64,000 bases of DNA, taken from contig NZ_BCWV01000003.1 of NCBI RefSeq assembly GCF_001894765.1, positions 1-64,000 of the forward strand, given 5' to 3'. Of this stretch, positions 45,536 through 54,307 are shown one piece after another. Position 1 is the stretch's first letter. Each line of letters starts with the position of its first letter. The translations under genes and the position numbers were made by a program. The notes beneath the pieces are model-generated. The model saw only the letters and a list, made by a program, of their open reading frames with translations, was not told where the DNA came from and searched no databases. Origin of the DNA: Rhodococcoides corynebacterioides NBRC 14404 (GTDB taxonomy: Bacteria > Actinomycetota > Actinomycetes > Mycobacteriales > Mycobacteriaceae).

Positions 45536-47185
45536 CTACCCCAGGGCCGCTATAGATTCCTTGTGCAAAGCCGGAGAATGGTAACGCCCGTAGGGTGATC
45601 GAGAGCCTCGAAGTGCATCGACCAGAACGCCCGACGCAAACCGCCACGGCACGTCGCCCACGCCCCCCAATGGCCAGGTCAGCGAGATGTCGTCACCCGC
45701 CGCGGCTACATAACCGTGGGTCGTGAAGCTGACCGAGGGATACTTTTGCGCCAATTCGTCGATCGACAACCCGGAGTCCGCCTCGAGCGCGGAACGTGAC
45801 ACAACCACAGTGACGGTCGGGTTCTCCCCCGCGGGCTTGGTAGCAGCACGAACGTACGCCACCTCCATCGCACCCACATTCACCGTGAATAGCCGCTGCG
45901 AACCGGGCCCCGACTTCGTCGACGGCAGGCATGTCACGCCCCAGTTCACTCCGGCGTCCGTGAAGGAGTCCGGGACAGCCGATTCGATGAATTCGCCGAG
46001 CCAGCGCAGCACGGTTCCATCCGAATCGAGTCGGAGGAACTTGTCCACTTTCGTCTGCTGTTGGGAACTGTCAACTGCGTCGGCACCGACGTTAGGCACC
46101 ACGTCAGCGACAGTGTCTTCGAGTCCATCGTCGAGAATGACGTCTGCAGTCGGCCTCTCGACGGCCACCTGCGCCGGAACGGGAGAGATATTGCGATGGT
46201 CCGCCGACACGGACACCGCCGCCGCGAGTTGGGGGCAGTGCGAAGGCTTGTAGCCGGACTGCCGCTTCCGCATCACGGCAAGAGCGTGGTGAGCCGCCGC
46301 GTCCGCAACGCCGGCTATCTCGAGTGCCGCCGTCATCCTCGATACGTCATCGATCACGATGACCCGTTCATGCACTCCCGCAGACCTGTGCGCACGCGGG
46401 CCCAGCTTCACCCCCTGGGCGAGTTTTCGCCAGGTCCTGTCGAGCGTCAACCGGCTCTTCGGTATCCGACTTCCGTCGACGAACAGTCGGATTTCGAGCC
46501 GGTCCTCGTCTGGTGGGGACCACACATAGAACGTCTCGAGCATCGCCATGGAGATGCACGTCAGGCGTGCCCGAGAGGAGCCCGGATAGCAGCTGATCGT
46601 CCAGAAGGTGCCCTCGGTCCGAACCGGGACGGGAACACAGGCGCGCAGGTAGGCGCCAACTGCATCAATAACCTCATTGCTGCGGGGATGCTGTTGCAAG
46701 CGTGCGAACGATGATGCATGAGCAGCCAGGTGGTTGCTGTCGTACGGAGGCGGTGACGACAAATCCGCCGCGTTGACGCCGGCCGGATCTCGCAACCACG
46801 CGGATTGCTCCGTCGGAGCCACCACGTCATCGAAGACGCTCTCGCCGGTCAAGGTCATGGCGTGTTCGCGATTGCGCAGGATGAAACTGTTCTTCTGGGC
46901 GTCGTGCACCAGCATTCGCTCGACGGTCCGCAGTTCCATCGGGTTGCCGGCCATCTCGCGCACTCGGAAAGCTCGAATGTCACCGTGGAGCCGGGAATGC
47001 TGCCCCAGCCGCGCACGCAGGTCGGTGGAGATGCCGATGTACGCCTCGTGATTCTTGGCTTCGAAGATGTACAGGCCACTGGTTTTCGGCGTCAGCTCGT
47101 CGAGCCGGTCACGGCTGTACTCCCGCTCGACTCCGAAGCCGTTGTCGGCCGACCACCTCGCCAGGCGCGCGTCTCCACACCACAT
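45536..47185 (-). CDS. GIY-YIG-like protein with internally duplicated C-terminal domain
   Basis: A 549-residue protein. Residues about 35-100 resemble a GIY-YIG nuclease: GLYIFEAKNHEAYIGIS, then RARLGQHSR and a glutamate-bearing helix (TVERMLVHDA). The classical GIY/YIG pair is written LYI and YIG. The rest is unassigned, but two segments, near residues 180-295 and 405-530, look like copies of one domain: FWTISCYPGSSRARLT against WGVTCLPSTKSGPGSQ, followed by M-L-E-T-F-Y-V and M-E-V-A-Y-V. The ATG at 47185 has a GGAGG Shine-Dalgarno sequence 7 bases upstream. It follows the vWA gene on the same strand after a 116-base gap. Function unknown; a nuclease of the defence neighbourhood is plausible. 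Confidence 0.7.
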   Translation of the reverse strand: MWCGDARLARWSADNGFGVEREYSRDRLDELTPKTSGLYIFEAKNHEAYIGISTDLRARLGQHSRLHGDIRAFRVREMAGNPMELRTVERMLVHDAQKNSFILRNREHAMTLTGESVFDDVVAPTEQSAWLRDPAGVNAADLSSPPPYDSNHLAAHASSFARLQQHPRSNEVIDAVGAYLRACVPVPVRTEGTFWTISCYPGSSRARLTCISMAMLETFYVWSPPDEDRLEIRLFVDGSRIPKSRLTLDRTWRKLAQGVKLGPRAHRSAGVHERVIVIDDVSRMTAALEIAGVADAAAHHALAVMRKRQSGYKPSHCPQLAAAVSVSADHRNISPVPAQVAVERPTADVILDDGLEDTVADVVPNVGADAVDSSQQQTKVDKFLRLDSDGTVLRWLGEFIESAVPDSFTDAGVNWGVTCLPSTKSGPGSQRLFTVNVGAMEVAYVRAATKPAGENPTVTVVVSRSALEADSGLSIDELAQKYPSVSFTTHGYVAAAGDDISLTWPLGGVGDVPWRFASGVLVDALRGSRSPYGRYHSPALHKESIAALG

Positions 47186-47301
47186 CGCAAATCCTCCCTC
47201 ACACCGATCGAGAACATAGCCGGTCTCGGCACCGCAGACCGACCTTACGGTCGATTTGTCGTGATCATGTGGTCGGTCACCGTTGGGCCGGCGTCTCTGT
47301 G

Positions 47302-47937
47302 TCACCGACCCGCCCGACGCCGATCGTCGTCGGAAAACCCTGCGGCCTTGCGCATCCCGTACGTCCGCTTCCGATCCTGGTAACCGGACACCGCAGAGAA
47401 GGCCGCGTTCACCCCTTCGGACGACGCGGCATAGGTGAGCGACTTGTCCCTCGTGAAGCCCATCTGCGCCCCGGTTTCGACCGCGTCCATGTTGGCGCCC
47501 AGGAACACGAAATCCCACCCGTACTGCGATTCCTGCTGCTCGATCAAAGCGCGCACCTTCTGATGCGACCACTCGCGACTGGAGTTCTCGTGGCCGTCCG
47601 TCATGACGAGCACCGTGACCGATCCCGGTCGCCGCTCCTCCGGCAGCGCCGCGAGTGCCGCCCCGACCTCGGTGACGAAGGTGCCCACCGCGTCGTACAG
47701 CGCCGTCATCCCCCGCGGCAGCAGTTCGAGCCCGCCCACTTCGTCGATCGGTTTCGACTCGTAGACCATCTCGTATCGGTCGTCGAACTGCGCGAGCGTG
47801 ACCACCGTCGAGCCGTCGTGTCCGCGCTCGGACTGGATGAAGCTGTCGAAACCGCCGCGGGTGTCGTCGGCGATCGACGCCATCGACCCGGAGCGATCGA
47901 GGAGGGCGGCCACGAGGGAGAGGGACGGATCGGTCAT
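47302..47937 (-). CDS. von Willebrand factor type A domain protein
   Basis: A 211-residue stand-alone vWA protein. The metal-ion-dependent adhesion site is intact: DRSGSM near residue 14, a conserved threonine in RGMTALYDA, and MTDGHENSS. The C-terminus SAVSGYQDRKRTYG followed by an arginine-rich tail is shared with the decayed copy at 50843-51542. The ATG at 47937 is preceded by GGAG at 6-7 bases. Cytosolic vWA proteins of this type are common beside Ter genes and act as metal-dependent interaction scaffolds; the two TerD-domain genes in this window make a link to the Ter stress system possible but not proven. Confidence 0.9.
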   Translation of the reverse strand: MTDPSLSLVAALLDRSGSMASIADDTRGGFDSFIQSERGHDGSTVVTLAQFDDRYEMVYESKPIDEVGGLELLPRGMTALYDAVGTFVTEVGAALAALPEERRPGSVTVLVMTDGHENSSREWSHQKVRALIEQQESQYGWDFVFLGANMDAVETGAQMGFTRDKSLTYAASSEGVNAAFSAVSGYQDRKRTYGMRKAAGFSDDDRRRAGR

Positions 47938-48007
47938 GAGGGCTCCTGACACGCGGTGCGATCGAATGCGGGGACTGTAGAGGATGGGTCCGACATCGAA
48001 TCCCTGG

Positions 48008-48631
48008 TCACCCGAGAGCGACGGTGACGCCACCCGAGAACAGGGAATCGTGCAGCTCGATCTCCGACGGAGAGACCCCGGTCGGGATGTCGAACACCAG
48101 GGTTGCGACCAGCGAGTTCCCCGGATTGATCTGCGAGAAGCCGAGATTCGGATCCTCGGTCACCGTGGCCACGGTGTCGGTCGAGTACTCGCGCCCCTGC
48201 GCGTCGAGCAACTTCTGCGACGTGGTGTCGAACAACTGCTGCTCGTTGCCGATATTAGCGACATTCGCCGTGACCAGCACGTACTCACCCTGCGGCGTCT
48301 GAGACGTGAATTGGTCCCCCACCGACGTGACACCGCGTTCGACGTTCTGGACCACGAACTCGAACTTGCCGTCCCGTACCGCGGCCCCGATCCCCGGTGC
48401 CTGACCGCCCTCCGCGGGCGCCTCGGCGTTCGGCGCAGCCTGAGAGGTCGTGGTGTCGACACCACCGCCCGACCCGCTCTCACCGCCACCGCCGGCCAGG
48501 TTGACGACGACGCCGATCACGATGAGCGCGCCGAGGACGGTGAGGATCTTGTGGCGCAGGAACCAATTCTTCTTGGCGGGCGGCTGCTGCGGCTGGGGCT
48601 GCGGGTACGGGTTCTGCGGAGGATGAGTCAC
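48008..48631 (-). CDS. Membrane-anchored DUF4352 protein
   Basis: A 207-residue protein. A proline/glutamine-rich cytosolic head (PQNPYPQPQPQQPPAKK) is followed by one membrane helix, ILTVLGALIVIGVVVNLAG, a Gly/Ser linker, and an extracytoplasmic beta-sandwich of the DUF4352/telomeric-repeat-binding-like type (FEFVVQNVERGV, YVLVTANVANIGNEQQLFD, SLVATLVFDIP). Such proteins are usual in the actinobacterial envelope; function is undefined. The GTG at 48631 has AAAGGA upstream. It is divergent from the histidine kinase gene, 139 bases away, and might be part of the stimulus pathway of that kinase, which is only a guess. Confidence 0.87.
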   Translation of the reverse strand: MTHPPQNPYPQPQPQQPPAKKNWFLRHKILTVLGALIVIGVVVNLAGGGGESGSGGGVDTTTSQAAPNAEAPAEGGQAPGIGAAVRDGKFEFVVQNVERGVTSVGDQFTSQTPQGEYVLVTANVANIGNEQQLFDTTSQKLLDAQGREYSTDTVATVTEDPNLGFSQINPGNSLVATLVFDIPTGVSPSEIELHDSLFSGGVTVALG

Positions 48632-48770
48632 GGTGGTTCCTTTCGGCACGTCGAGCACCGGTCGATGCTTCTCGACGAGCACACCGCACCCGGCCCGTCC
48701 TCCACCTCGTCGAACCGGTCGACCCTTCTCGTCCTTTCGGGCGGATTCCGCGACCGAAGAACGGACGACC

Positions 48771-50000
48771 GTGTCGGACGATCCCCGTAACGTCGGCGAC
48801 GTGACCACGACTGCAGCCACGGTTAGGCGTCGCGCCTGGACCATCGGCGCGGTGACGCTCAGCCTGTCCTGCACGATCATGACGGTGGGCTTGGCCGGCA
48901 TATCCGGAACCCCCGCATGGAACGCGGGGCTGGGGTTCGTCCTCAACGTCGCGGCGGCGGTGGCGCTGGTCTGGCGGCACGACAAGCCCTGGATCGTCCT
49001 GGCCATGTCGGTTGCCGGGCCGCTGTTCTTCGCGACCGATGCCACGGCGGCGCTCATCACGTTGTACGCAGTCGGTGCCAGAGCGGCTGGTCGTCGCCTG
49101 GTCGGCGCGGCGGTGGCCGTGTACCTGGCGTGCGCAGTCTCGCTGACCTACGACGCGTCCCGACGACGTGACTATTCGGTGCTGACCCTCGGCGTGAAGC
49201 AGATCGAGGGTCAGCCCCCTCCGACCTGGTCGCTCCCGTGGTGGCTACCGCTGCTCGTCGCCGCGGTGCTCGTCGCCGTGGTCGTGGGCCTCTCGCAACT
49301 CCGCAGAACGAAGTCCGACCTCGACGTTGCGGTTCGGTCGAGGAACGAAGCAACCGCGCAGTCTCGGCGTCTGCACGAAGACATGCTGATTCAGCAGGAG
49401 CGTGCGCGCATCGCGCGCGACATGCACGACACGCTCGCAGCCGGCCTCAGCCGGATCTCGCTGCTCGCCGGCGGATTACAAGTCGGAAGTGCGGACGGAC
49501 CGGAGAAGATCTCGAACACCTCGGCGCTGATCCGTGCCACTGCGCACGACTCCCTGGACGAGCTCAAACGCATCATCGGCGTTCTCCGTGGATCGGAGAC
49601 CGGTGGCGCCGACGCCGGTCGGCGGAGCCTTGCGGGTATCGGCGACCTGGTCGACGCAGCGCGTTCGGCGGGATGCCGGGTGACCTTGATCCAGGACATC
49701 TACCCGGGGACCGTCGGTGACCTGACCAGTCACACCGCGTATCGCATCGTCCAAGAGGCCCTCACCAACAGCCAAAAGCACGCACCCGGTTCGCCGCTGC
49801 AGATCACTGTCAGCGGTGCCGACACCGACGGCATCAGCCTGATCGTGCGAAACCCGGCGACGTCCGGGAGTCCAGGGCCGGGATCGCGGAGCGGACTGCT
49901 CGGTCTGGCCGAACAAGCGCACACCGCCGGTGGATGGGTGCGGTGGGATGTCCACGGTGGGGAGTTCGTCCTGTCGGCATGGTTGCCCTGGTACTCGTGA
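48771..50000 (+). CDS. NarL-type sensor histidine kinase
   Basis: A 409-residue sensor kinase. Several hydrophobic helices fill residues about 15-165, without a large extracellular sensor domain. Next are a coiled dimerisation segment and the HisKA_3 box ERARIARDMHDTLAAGLSRI with the phospho-acceptor His near residue 219, then a HATPase region with YRIVQEALTNSQKHA (N-box) and a short G-box GSRSGLLGLAEQA. The GTG at 48771 was chosen as the first sensible start; a GTG at 48801 is an alternative close to the first helix. It is followed by its LuxR-type response regulator 89 bases downstream, and the two should form one phosphorelay. Confidence 0.92.
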   Translation: MSDDPRNVGDVTTTAATVRRRAWTIGAVTLSLSCTIMTVGLAGISGTPAWNAGLGFVLNVAAAVALVWRHDKPWIVLAMSVAGPLFFATDATAALITLYAVGARAAGRRLVGAAVAVYLACAVSLTYDASRRRDYSVLTLGVKQIEGQPPPTWSLPWWLPLLVAAVLVAVVVGLSQLRRTKSDLDVAVRSRNEATAQSRRLHEDMLIQQERARIARDMHDTLAAGLSRISLLAGGLQVGSADGPEKISNTSALIRATAHDSLDELKRIIGVLRGSETGGADAGRRSLAGIGDLVDAARSAGCRVTLIQDIYPGTVGDLTSHTAYRIVQEALTNSQKHAPGSPLQITVSGADTDGISLIVRNPATSGSPGPGSRSGLLGLAEQAHTAGGWVRWDVHGGEFVLSAWLPWYS

Positions 50001-50089
50001 CCCGGCTCAGTTCGACTCGTCGTCCACGACGGAATCTCTAGATCCAATGGGTCGGCCGTGTCGGTGACGTTCGCTACGGTCGACGCATC

Positions 50090-50737
50090 ATGGGTTCCGA
50101 AGCGCCTATTTCCGTTCTCGTTGTCGACGACGACGCCTTCGTGCGGCGAGGAATGACAGACATCTTTGCGGCGACCACGGACATCGTGGTCGTGGGATCG
50201 GTGTCCGACGGCGACGAGGTCCCAGCTGCTGTGGCGGCAACGCGCCCGCACGTGGTGCTGATGGACCTGATGATGGGACGTGTCGGTGGGCTCGACGCCA
50301 CGCGGACATTGATGACGATGCCGGAGCCGCCGAAGGTCGTCGCGATGACGGCGATGGATGTCGACGACCTGGTGGTGGAAGCCGTCAAAGCCGGCGCCCA
50401 CAGCTTCCTCAGCAAATCCGAGCCGCCCGAGACCTATCACCAATCGGTCCGGGCCGTGGCGGCCGGCAACACCCTCTTCTCCGAGGACTCGTTACGCCGC
50501 ATCGTTCGGCACTCGCCGTCGCAGCGACCGACGGTCGCTCTGGACTCGCTGACGGATCGCGAGCGGGAAGTGCTGACCGTCATGGCGTCCGGTGCCACGA
50601 ATGCCGACATCGCGCAGCGGTTGTTCATGTCGGAGACGACGGTCAAGTCCCACCTGGCGGCGGTGAATCACAAGCTCCAGGTGTCCAACCGAGTCGGAGC
50701 CGCACTCGTGGCCTTTCGGTGCGGACTGGTCGAGTAG
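50090..50737 (+). CDS. NarL/LuxR-family response regulator
   Basis: A 215-residue response regulator. The receiver domain has the acidic pocket VVDDD at residues 12-15, the phosphorylatable Asp59 in VVLMDLMM, and a lysine in FLSKSEPP. The C-terminal LuxR helix-turn-helix is standard: LTDREREVLTVMASGATNADIAQ and SETTVKSHLAAVNHKL. It is the partner of the upstream kinase. The targets are unknown; the divergent DUF4352 gene and the kinase pair itself are candidates. It is convergent with the decayed vWA gene. Confidence 0.94.
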   Translation: MGSEAPISVLVVDDDAFVRRGMTDIFAATTDIVVVGSVSDGDEVPAAVAATRPHVVLMDLMMGRVGGLDATRTLMTMPEPPKVVAMTAMDVDDLVVEAVKAGAHSFLSKSEPPETYHQSVRAVAAGNTLFSEDSLRRIVRHSPSQRPTVALDSLTDREREVLTVMASGATNADIAQRLFMSETTVKSHLAAVNHKLQVSNRVGAALVAFRCGLVE

Positions 50738-50842
50738 CTCGTGAGCACGTAGTCGTTGGTCCGCGCCACGGCTGCCGACCGCGATCAATCGGGGCCGGCA
50801 CCTGTCTCGATCCCCGGCGGCACGCTGACGCGACCTCGCTGT

Positions 50843-51542
50843 TCAGCGACGTCGCCTCGACACGGCACCGAAGCGTCGACACGCGCGCCGACGATTCTCG
50901 TCGGAGAACCCCGCGATTCCTGGTGTACCAGCCTCCTGCTTTCGCATCTGATTGTGCGACACAGCGGAGAATGCCGAATCGATACCCGCAGACGACGCGT
51001 CGAACGTGAGTGACGTGCATCGGGCGAAGCCCATCTTCGCCCCCGTCTCGACCGCGTCCATGTTGGCGCCCAGAAGGACGAAGTCCCAGCCGAACTTTGC
51101 TTCCTGCCGCTCGATGAGTCGGCGCACGTCGTCAAGCGACCATTGACGGCCAGCAACGGCATGCCCGGCCGTCAGAACCACAACGGTGACCGCCCCCGGC
51201 CGCGGCCCCCGCAGGCAGTATCGCGTGAAGCGCATCCACCGCAGTGACCCAGTTGCCCAATTCGTCGCACAACGTGGCCGGCCTGGGCGGAGGCCCCAGA
51301 AGCCTCGAGAGTCCGCCCCCGCCGAGCGATCCCGCCTCGTAGTCCATCTCGAGGTGACCCGGCCCGTAGTCCGGCTCGTCAGGGTCGTCGAGCTGCGCGA
51401 GTTCGACGATGGTCGAGCTCGATCGACGGCGCTCTGCCTGGGCGAAGCGGCTGAAGCCGCCGTACGTGGCATCGACGGTCGACGACGTCGACCCCGAGTG
51501 GTGAAGCAGAACAGAGACGAGCGAGTTCGAAAGGCCGGTCAT
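50843..51542 (-). pseudogene. Decayed vWA-domain gene, paralogue of the gene at 47302-47937
   Basis: Two overlapping frames together reproduce the vWA protein encoded at 47302-47937. The first (ATG at 51542) begins MTGLSNSLVSVLLHHSGS, where the MIDAS motif D-R-S-G-S of the intact copy has become H-H-S-G-S. The second, joined by a frameshift near 51205-51220, reads VTVVVLTAGHAV, where TDG has become TAG, then WDFVLLGANMDAVETGAKMGF, nearly identical to the intact copy. Loss of the metal ligands plus the frameshift argue for a dead gene, not a sequencing error. Confidence 0.75.
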
Positions 51543-51600
51543 CGTGACTCCTGGGCTGCGGCGCGTCTAGGTGCACGGAACGTAGAGGATTGGTCCGACA

Positions 51601-52056
51601 TCACGGACGGTCGTCGGCTTCGCGCCACGGCGGCACTGTATGAGCGATGCGCAGATGCGGGACCTCGGACCAGGGGTCACCGTATTTGTCGTACGGGTCC
51701 CCGGGTTCGGACAGTCGCTCCTCCCCCAGCGCGGTCAGGTTCGCCCTGAACACTTCGGTTCGGCCGGGGACCCCTGTATCCCCGTTCAGATACCCGGCCT
51801 CCCCCTGGAACCCGTGCGCAATGCGGTGGAGCGCCTCGTCGACGGACACGTCCCACACCTCGAAACGGCCGTCGTCGGACCAGCCGCCCAGCTCGATCAA
51901 CCCACGTGTTGCCAGATCTCGAACGACCTCTGCGACGTCGGCCGCAGTCGACACCCGAGGTGTAATTCGCGTGGCGAAGAAGAGAAAATCTCCCAACGAC
52001 ATCCAGTCCTCGGCCAGGGATGATAAGAGGAAATTCTCGAGCCGCAAATGGGTCAC
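51601..52056 (-). CDS. Putative immunity protein 3 of the type VII toxin cassette
   Basis: A 151-residue acidic protein related to the two proteins encoded at 52133-52576 and 52573-53007. Shared features are L-x-x-F-L-L at the start followed by D-D/E-W-M/A, I-x-x-G-G-W before a Trp-rich strand, V-x-E-A-x-x-R-I-A-x-G-x-x-G, T-E-V-F-R-A-N/E-L/I-T, and the DPYDKYGDPW tail. The first 80 residues could form a winged helix. The GTG at 52056 has GAGGG upstream. A 76-base gap separates it from the second copy. Family name unknown; the immunity role is inferred from the tandem paralogues behind a toxin-like gene. Confidence 0.7.
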   Translation of the reverse strand: MTHLRLENFLLSSLAEDWMSLGDFLFFATRITPRVSTAADVAEVVRDLATRGLIELGGWSDDGRFEVWDVSVDEALHRIAHGFQGEAGYLNGDTGVPGRTEVFRANLTALGEERLSEPGDPYDKYGDPWSEVPHLRIAHTVPPWREADDRP

Positions 52057-52132
52057 TGGGCAGCCCTCAGATTGTCAATTTTTGATACCCGAGCTCGATG
52101 TTCGATGCAAACCGGCGTTTCGGGGCAACTCT

Positions 52133-52576
52133 TCACGGTACCCACGGCGGGAAGTCCCCCTCTGCTCTGTGCGAGCGAATCGATTCCCACGGGTCGCCGT
52201 ACTTCTCGTAGGGTGACCCCAATTCGTCGAGTCGACGCCGGCCCACTTCAGTGATCTCGCCGCGGAAAACCTCCGTCGTTGCCAGTTCCTCCTCATTGGC
52301 CCCGACATACCCGGCCAGCCCGTCGTAACCCTCCGCGATCCGAGCCATGGCCTCCTCCACCGGGACGCACCACGGCTCCCATGTTCCTGTGTCCTTCGAC
52401 CAACCGCCAGGAATCATCCACTGCTTGCGTATGAAATCCTCGATGATCGCGGCCACGCGCTCGATCGAGCAATCTTGCGGAGTAACTTGTCTCACGGTTC
52501 CGACGAATGCGGCGAGGGGCATCCAATCGTCGTCGAGCTCGTACAGCAAGAAGTGCTCCAGACGTTGATCGATCAT
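52133..52576 (-). CDS. Putative immunity protein 2 of the type VII toxin cassette
   Basis: A 147-residue protein, paralogous to its two neighbours. Like the third copy it ends with a LGSPYEKYGDPWESIRSH-type tail and a proline/tryptophan terminus (FPPWVP). The ATG at 52576 overlaps the stop of the first copy by 4 bases (ATGA), so it is translated with it. Tandem diverged copies like these are typical of immunity genes that keep protection against related toxins carried by sister strains. The family is not one I can name. Confidence 0.72.
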   Translation of the reverse strand: MIDQRLEHFLLYELDDDWMPLAAFVGTVRQVTPQDCSIERVAAIIEDFIRKQWMIPGGWSKDTGTWEPWCVPVEEAMARIAEGYDGLAGYVGANEEELATTEVFRGEITEVGRRRLDELGSPYEKYGDPWESIRSHRAEGDFPPWVP

Positions 52577-53007
52577 TCGTCGTCTCCATCCTTGCGATCG
52601 CGCGTCTCGAACGACCCCACCGTGCTCCCGTATGTCATCCCGCGGGCTTCCAGCTCCGCGAGTCGCAGTTCCCCCTTTCGGGTCAGGTTGGCTCGGACCA
52701 CTTCGGTTCCCATCAACGCATTGGCGTCTGCCCCGTCATATCCCACCTCGCCGCGATAGCCCTCGGCAATCCGTCTCATCGCCTCGTCGAGACTGACGTC
52801 CCATCTCTCCCAACCGACCTCGTTGTCGGCCAGCGATCCCAGTTCGATCAAACCCGAGTCAGCGAGTTGGCGGATGAGGCCGGCAACATCGACATTCGTC
52901 ATAGTCGGCCCCAGGAACTTGCGGCCGATCACGTAGAACGTGTGAAAGTCTGCCCAGTCGTCATCCAGGTCGTAGAGCAGACGGAACTCGAGACTCACGT
53001 TCATCAT
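52573..53007 (-). CDS. Putative immunity protein 1 of the type VII toxin cassette
   Basis: A 144-residue protein, first of three paralogues and directly coupled to the toxin gene: the ATG at 53007 overlaps the toxin stop codon (ATGATG). It carries LLYDLDDDW, a WERWDVSLDEAMRRIAEGY block and the TEVVRANLT strand shared by the family, but lacks the D-P-Y-x-K-Y-G-D-P-W tail of the other two. Because it is the copy coupled to the toxin, it is the most likely cognate immunity protein. This is an inference from gene order. Confidence 0.72.
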   Translation of the reverse strand: MMNVSLEFRLLYDLDDDWADFHTFYVIGRKFLGPTMTNVDVAGLIRQLADSGLIELGSLADNEVGWERWDVSLDEAMRRIAEGYRGEVGYDGADANALMGTEVVRANLTRKGELRLAELEARGMTYGSTVGSFETRDRKDGDDE

Positions 53008-53960
53008 CGGATGTGCACCTTGATCCTTTCGGTCGGCGTCTTGATATCGATTGCGGAGCCGCCGGACTTACTTTCGGCGCGCAAGCGTATTTGCGTGCCG
53101 TCGGGTAGGACGTAACTCTCCAGAATTTTCTGGTCGGTGCCCGCGTCGACGCGCTTGGCGTCAGAGGTGATGCGGGCTAACACCTCACGCAGGTCGCCTT
53201 CATTCGCTACCTGCCGGTTGGGGGACCGGCGACCTGCTTCAGTATCGTCACGCAGCACATCCTTGACACCCTCGGCGTCCACCGGGCCGGCGTCCTCGAA
53301 GAACGTGTCCGGAATGGCCTCGCGGATCGTCTCCCACGCATCGACCCCGAACCTGTCGACCAACGCGAATGCGATTGCTCCGGCCGACAGAACCCCCGCC
53401 GCGATCATGGCACTCACGGCCGCGTCCACAGCCCACGCGAGACCGATCGCGACCGGCAAGAAGGTCCGCGCACGAGTATCGCCCAAGGTCCGCGACGCAT
53501 CGTCGATCGATCGAGCGACCGCCTCGTCCGCGGCGATCAAGACCCGCAGCCGTGACGAGACCATCGCGGCGTGCACCTCGAGAGCGTCGGGTGGACCAGC
53601 CACCGACCAATCGGAACTGACCGTGCAGCCAGCTGCCTCCGCGGCCAGAACGGCGTCCAGGAGTTGCGTCCGCGCGTGGTCGAGGAGCGCCTCGCCGTCT
53701 CTGACCGCGCGTTCGAGCGCACGAGCTCCACGAGAGAGCTGCCGAGCAGCATCGACGTGCCGCTGCAGGCTGCGAACTGCGGCATCACCGGCCTCGCCGC
53801 TCCAGGAACCTCGCAGTTGGCCCAGACCGGTGTCGAAGACCGCGCCACGGAACTCCACGGAGAGCGCGACGTCGGCGATCCCGGTCGCGTCGGTCAGCAT
53901 CGCCGCCGGCTCCCAGGTCGTCACGGCCTCTCTGTCGAGAAGAGCCTCAGAGACCGCCAT
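53004..53960 (-). CDS. WXG100/LXG-like type VII-exported putative polymorphic toxin
   Basis: A 318-residue protein. Residues 1-150 are helical with a WSGEAGDAAVRSL turn characteristic of WXG100/ESX substrates and their long-helix relatives. A hydrophobic helical hairpin (IGLAWAVDAAVSAMIAAGVL, near residues 175-205) follows, then about 90 residues rich in charged and polar residues ending LPDGTQIRLRAESKSGGSAIDI and KVHIR, which I take as the toxin domain. No named toxin family is recognised. The ATG at 53960 has GGTGGGG upstream and overlaps the EspC-like gene by 14 bases. Immediately downstream are three paralogous small genes, the usual place for immunity. Secretion and toxicity are inferred, not shown. 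Confidence 0.72.
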   Translation of the reverse strand: MAVSEALLDREAVTTWEPAAMLTDATGIADVALSVEFRGAVFDTGLGQLRGSWSGEAGDAAVRSLQRHVDAARQLSRGARALERAVRDGEALLDHARTQLLDAVLAAEAAGCTVSSDWSVAGPPDALEVHAAMVSSRLRVLIAADEAVARSIDDASRTLGDTRARTFLPVAIGLAWAVDAAVSAMIAAGVLSAGAIAFALVDRFGVDAWETIREAIPDTFFEDAGPVDAEGVKDVLRDDTEAGRRSPNRQVANEGDLREVLARITSDAKRVDAGTDQKILESYVLPDGTQIRLRAESKSGGSAIDIKTPTERIKVHIR

Positions 53961-54237
53961 TCGTGACCCCACCGAGTCGGGCCGCATTCGCTGAGTCCAC
54001 GGCGTCGTAACCGACCGCGGATGCCGCCACCGACCGGGCCGTCGCTGTGACGCCGGCGGCTAGTGCCTTGATCGCGGACGACAGACGCTTGTCCGCCCTT
54101 GCCATCGCCGCTGCGGTGGCCGCGCCCGGCAACGCGACCGCGGCGCGCGCTGCGGGCACCGCGGTGAGTCGTTCCGCCTCGATGAGAACGGTACGACTGA
54201 CGGCCTGCATGGCCTCGACGTCAACATCGACGAGCAT
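53947..54237 (-). CDS. EspC/DUF2580-like type VII secretion-associated protein
   Basis: A 96-residue helical protein beginning MLVDVDVEAMQAVSRTVL and rich in alanine, with the length and character of EspC-like (DUF2580) proteins of mycolic-acid actinobacteria. No W-x-G is visible in it; the WSG turn is in the following protein. Such small helical proteins pair with a larger ESX substrate and are co-exported through a type VII secretion system. Its stop overlaps the next gene by 14 bases. The core ESX machinery is not in this window. Confidence 0.72.
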   Translation of the reverse strand: MLVDVDVEAMQAVSRTVLIEAERLTAVPAARAAVALPGAATAAAMARADKRLSSAIKALAAGVTATARSVAASAVGYDAVDSANAARLGGVTNGGL

Positions 54238-54307
54238 CTCGCCTCACCCCCGAGGGGTAGGACGCAGCACGGCACCCGTCGGTTCCGCCGATCTACGCGA
54301 GCGGACA

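Noticed and set aside
48633-48770. N-terminal extension of the histidine kinase
   Set aside because: The extra residues are Pro/Arg/Ser-rich, precede any membrane helix, and overlap the divergent promoter region of the DUF4352 gene.
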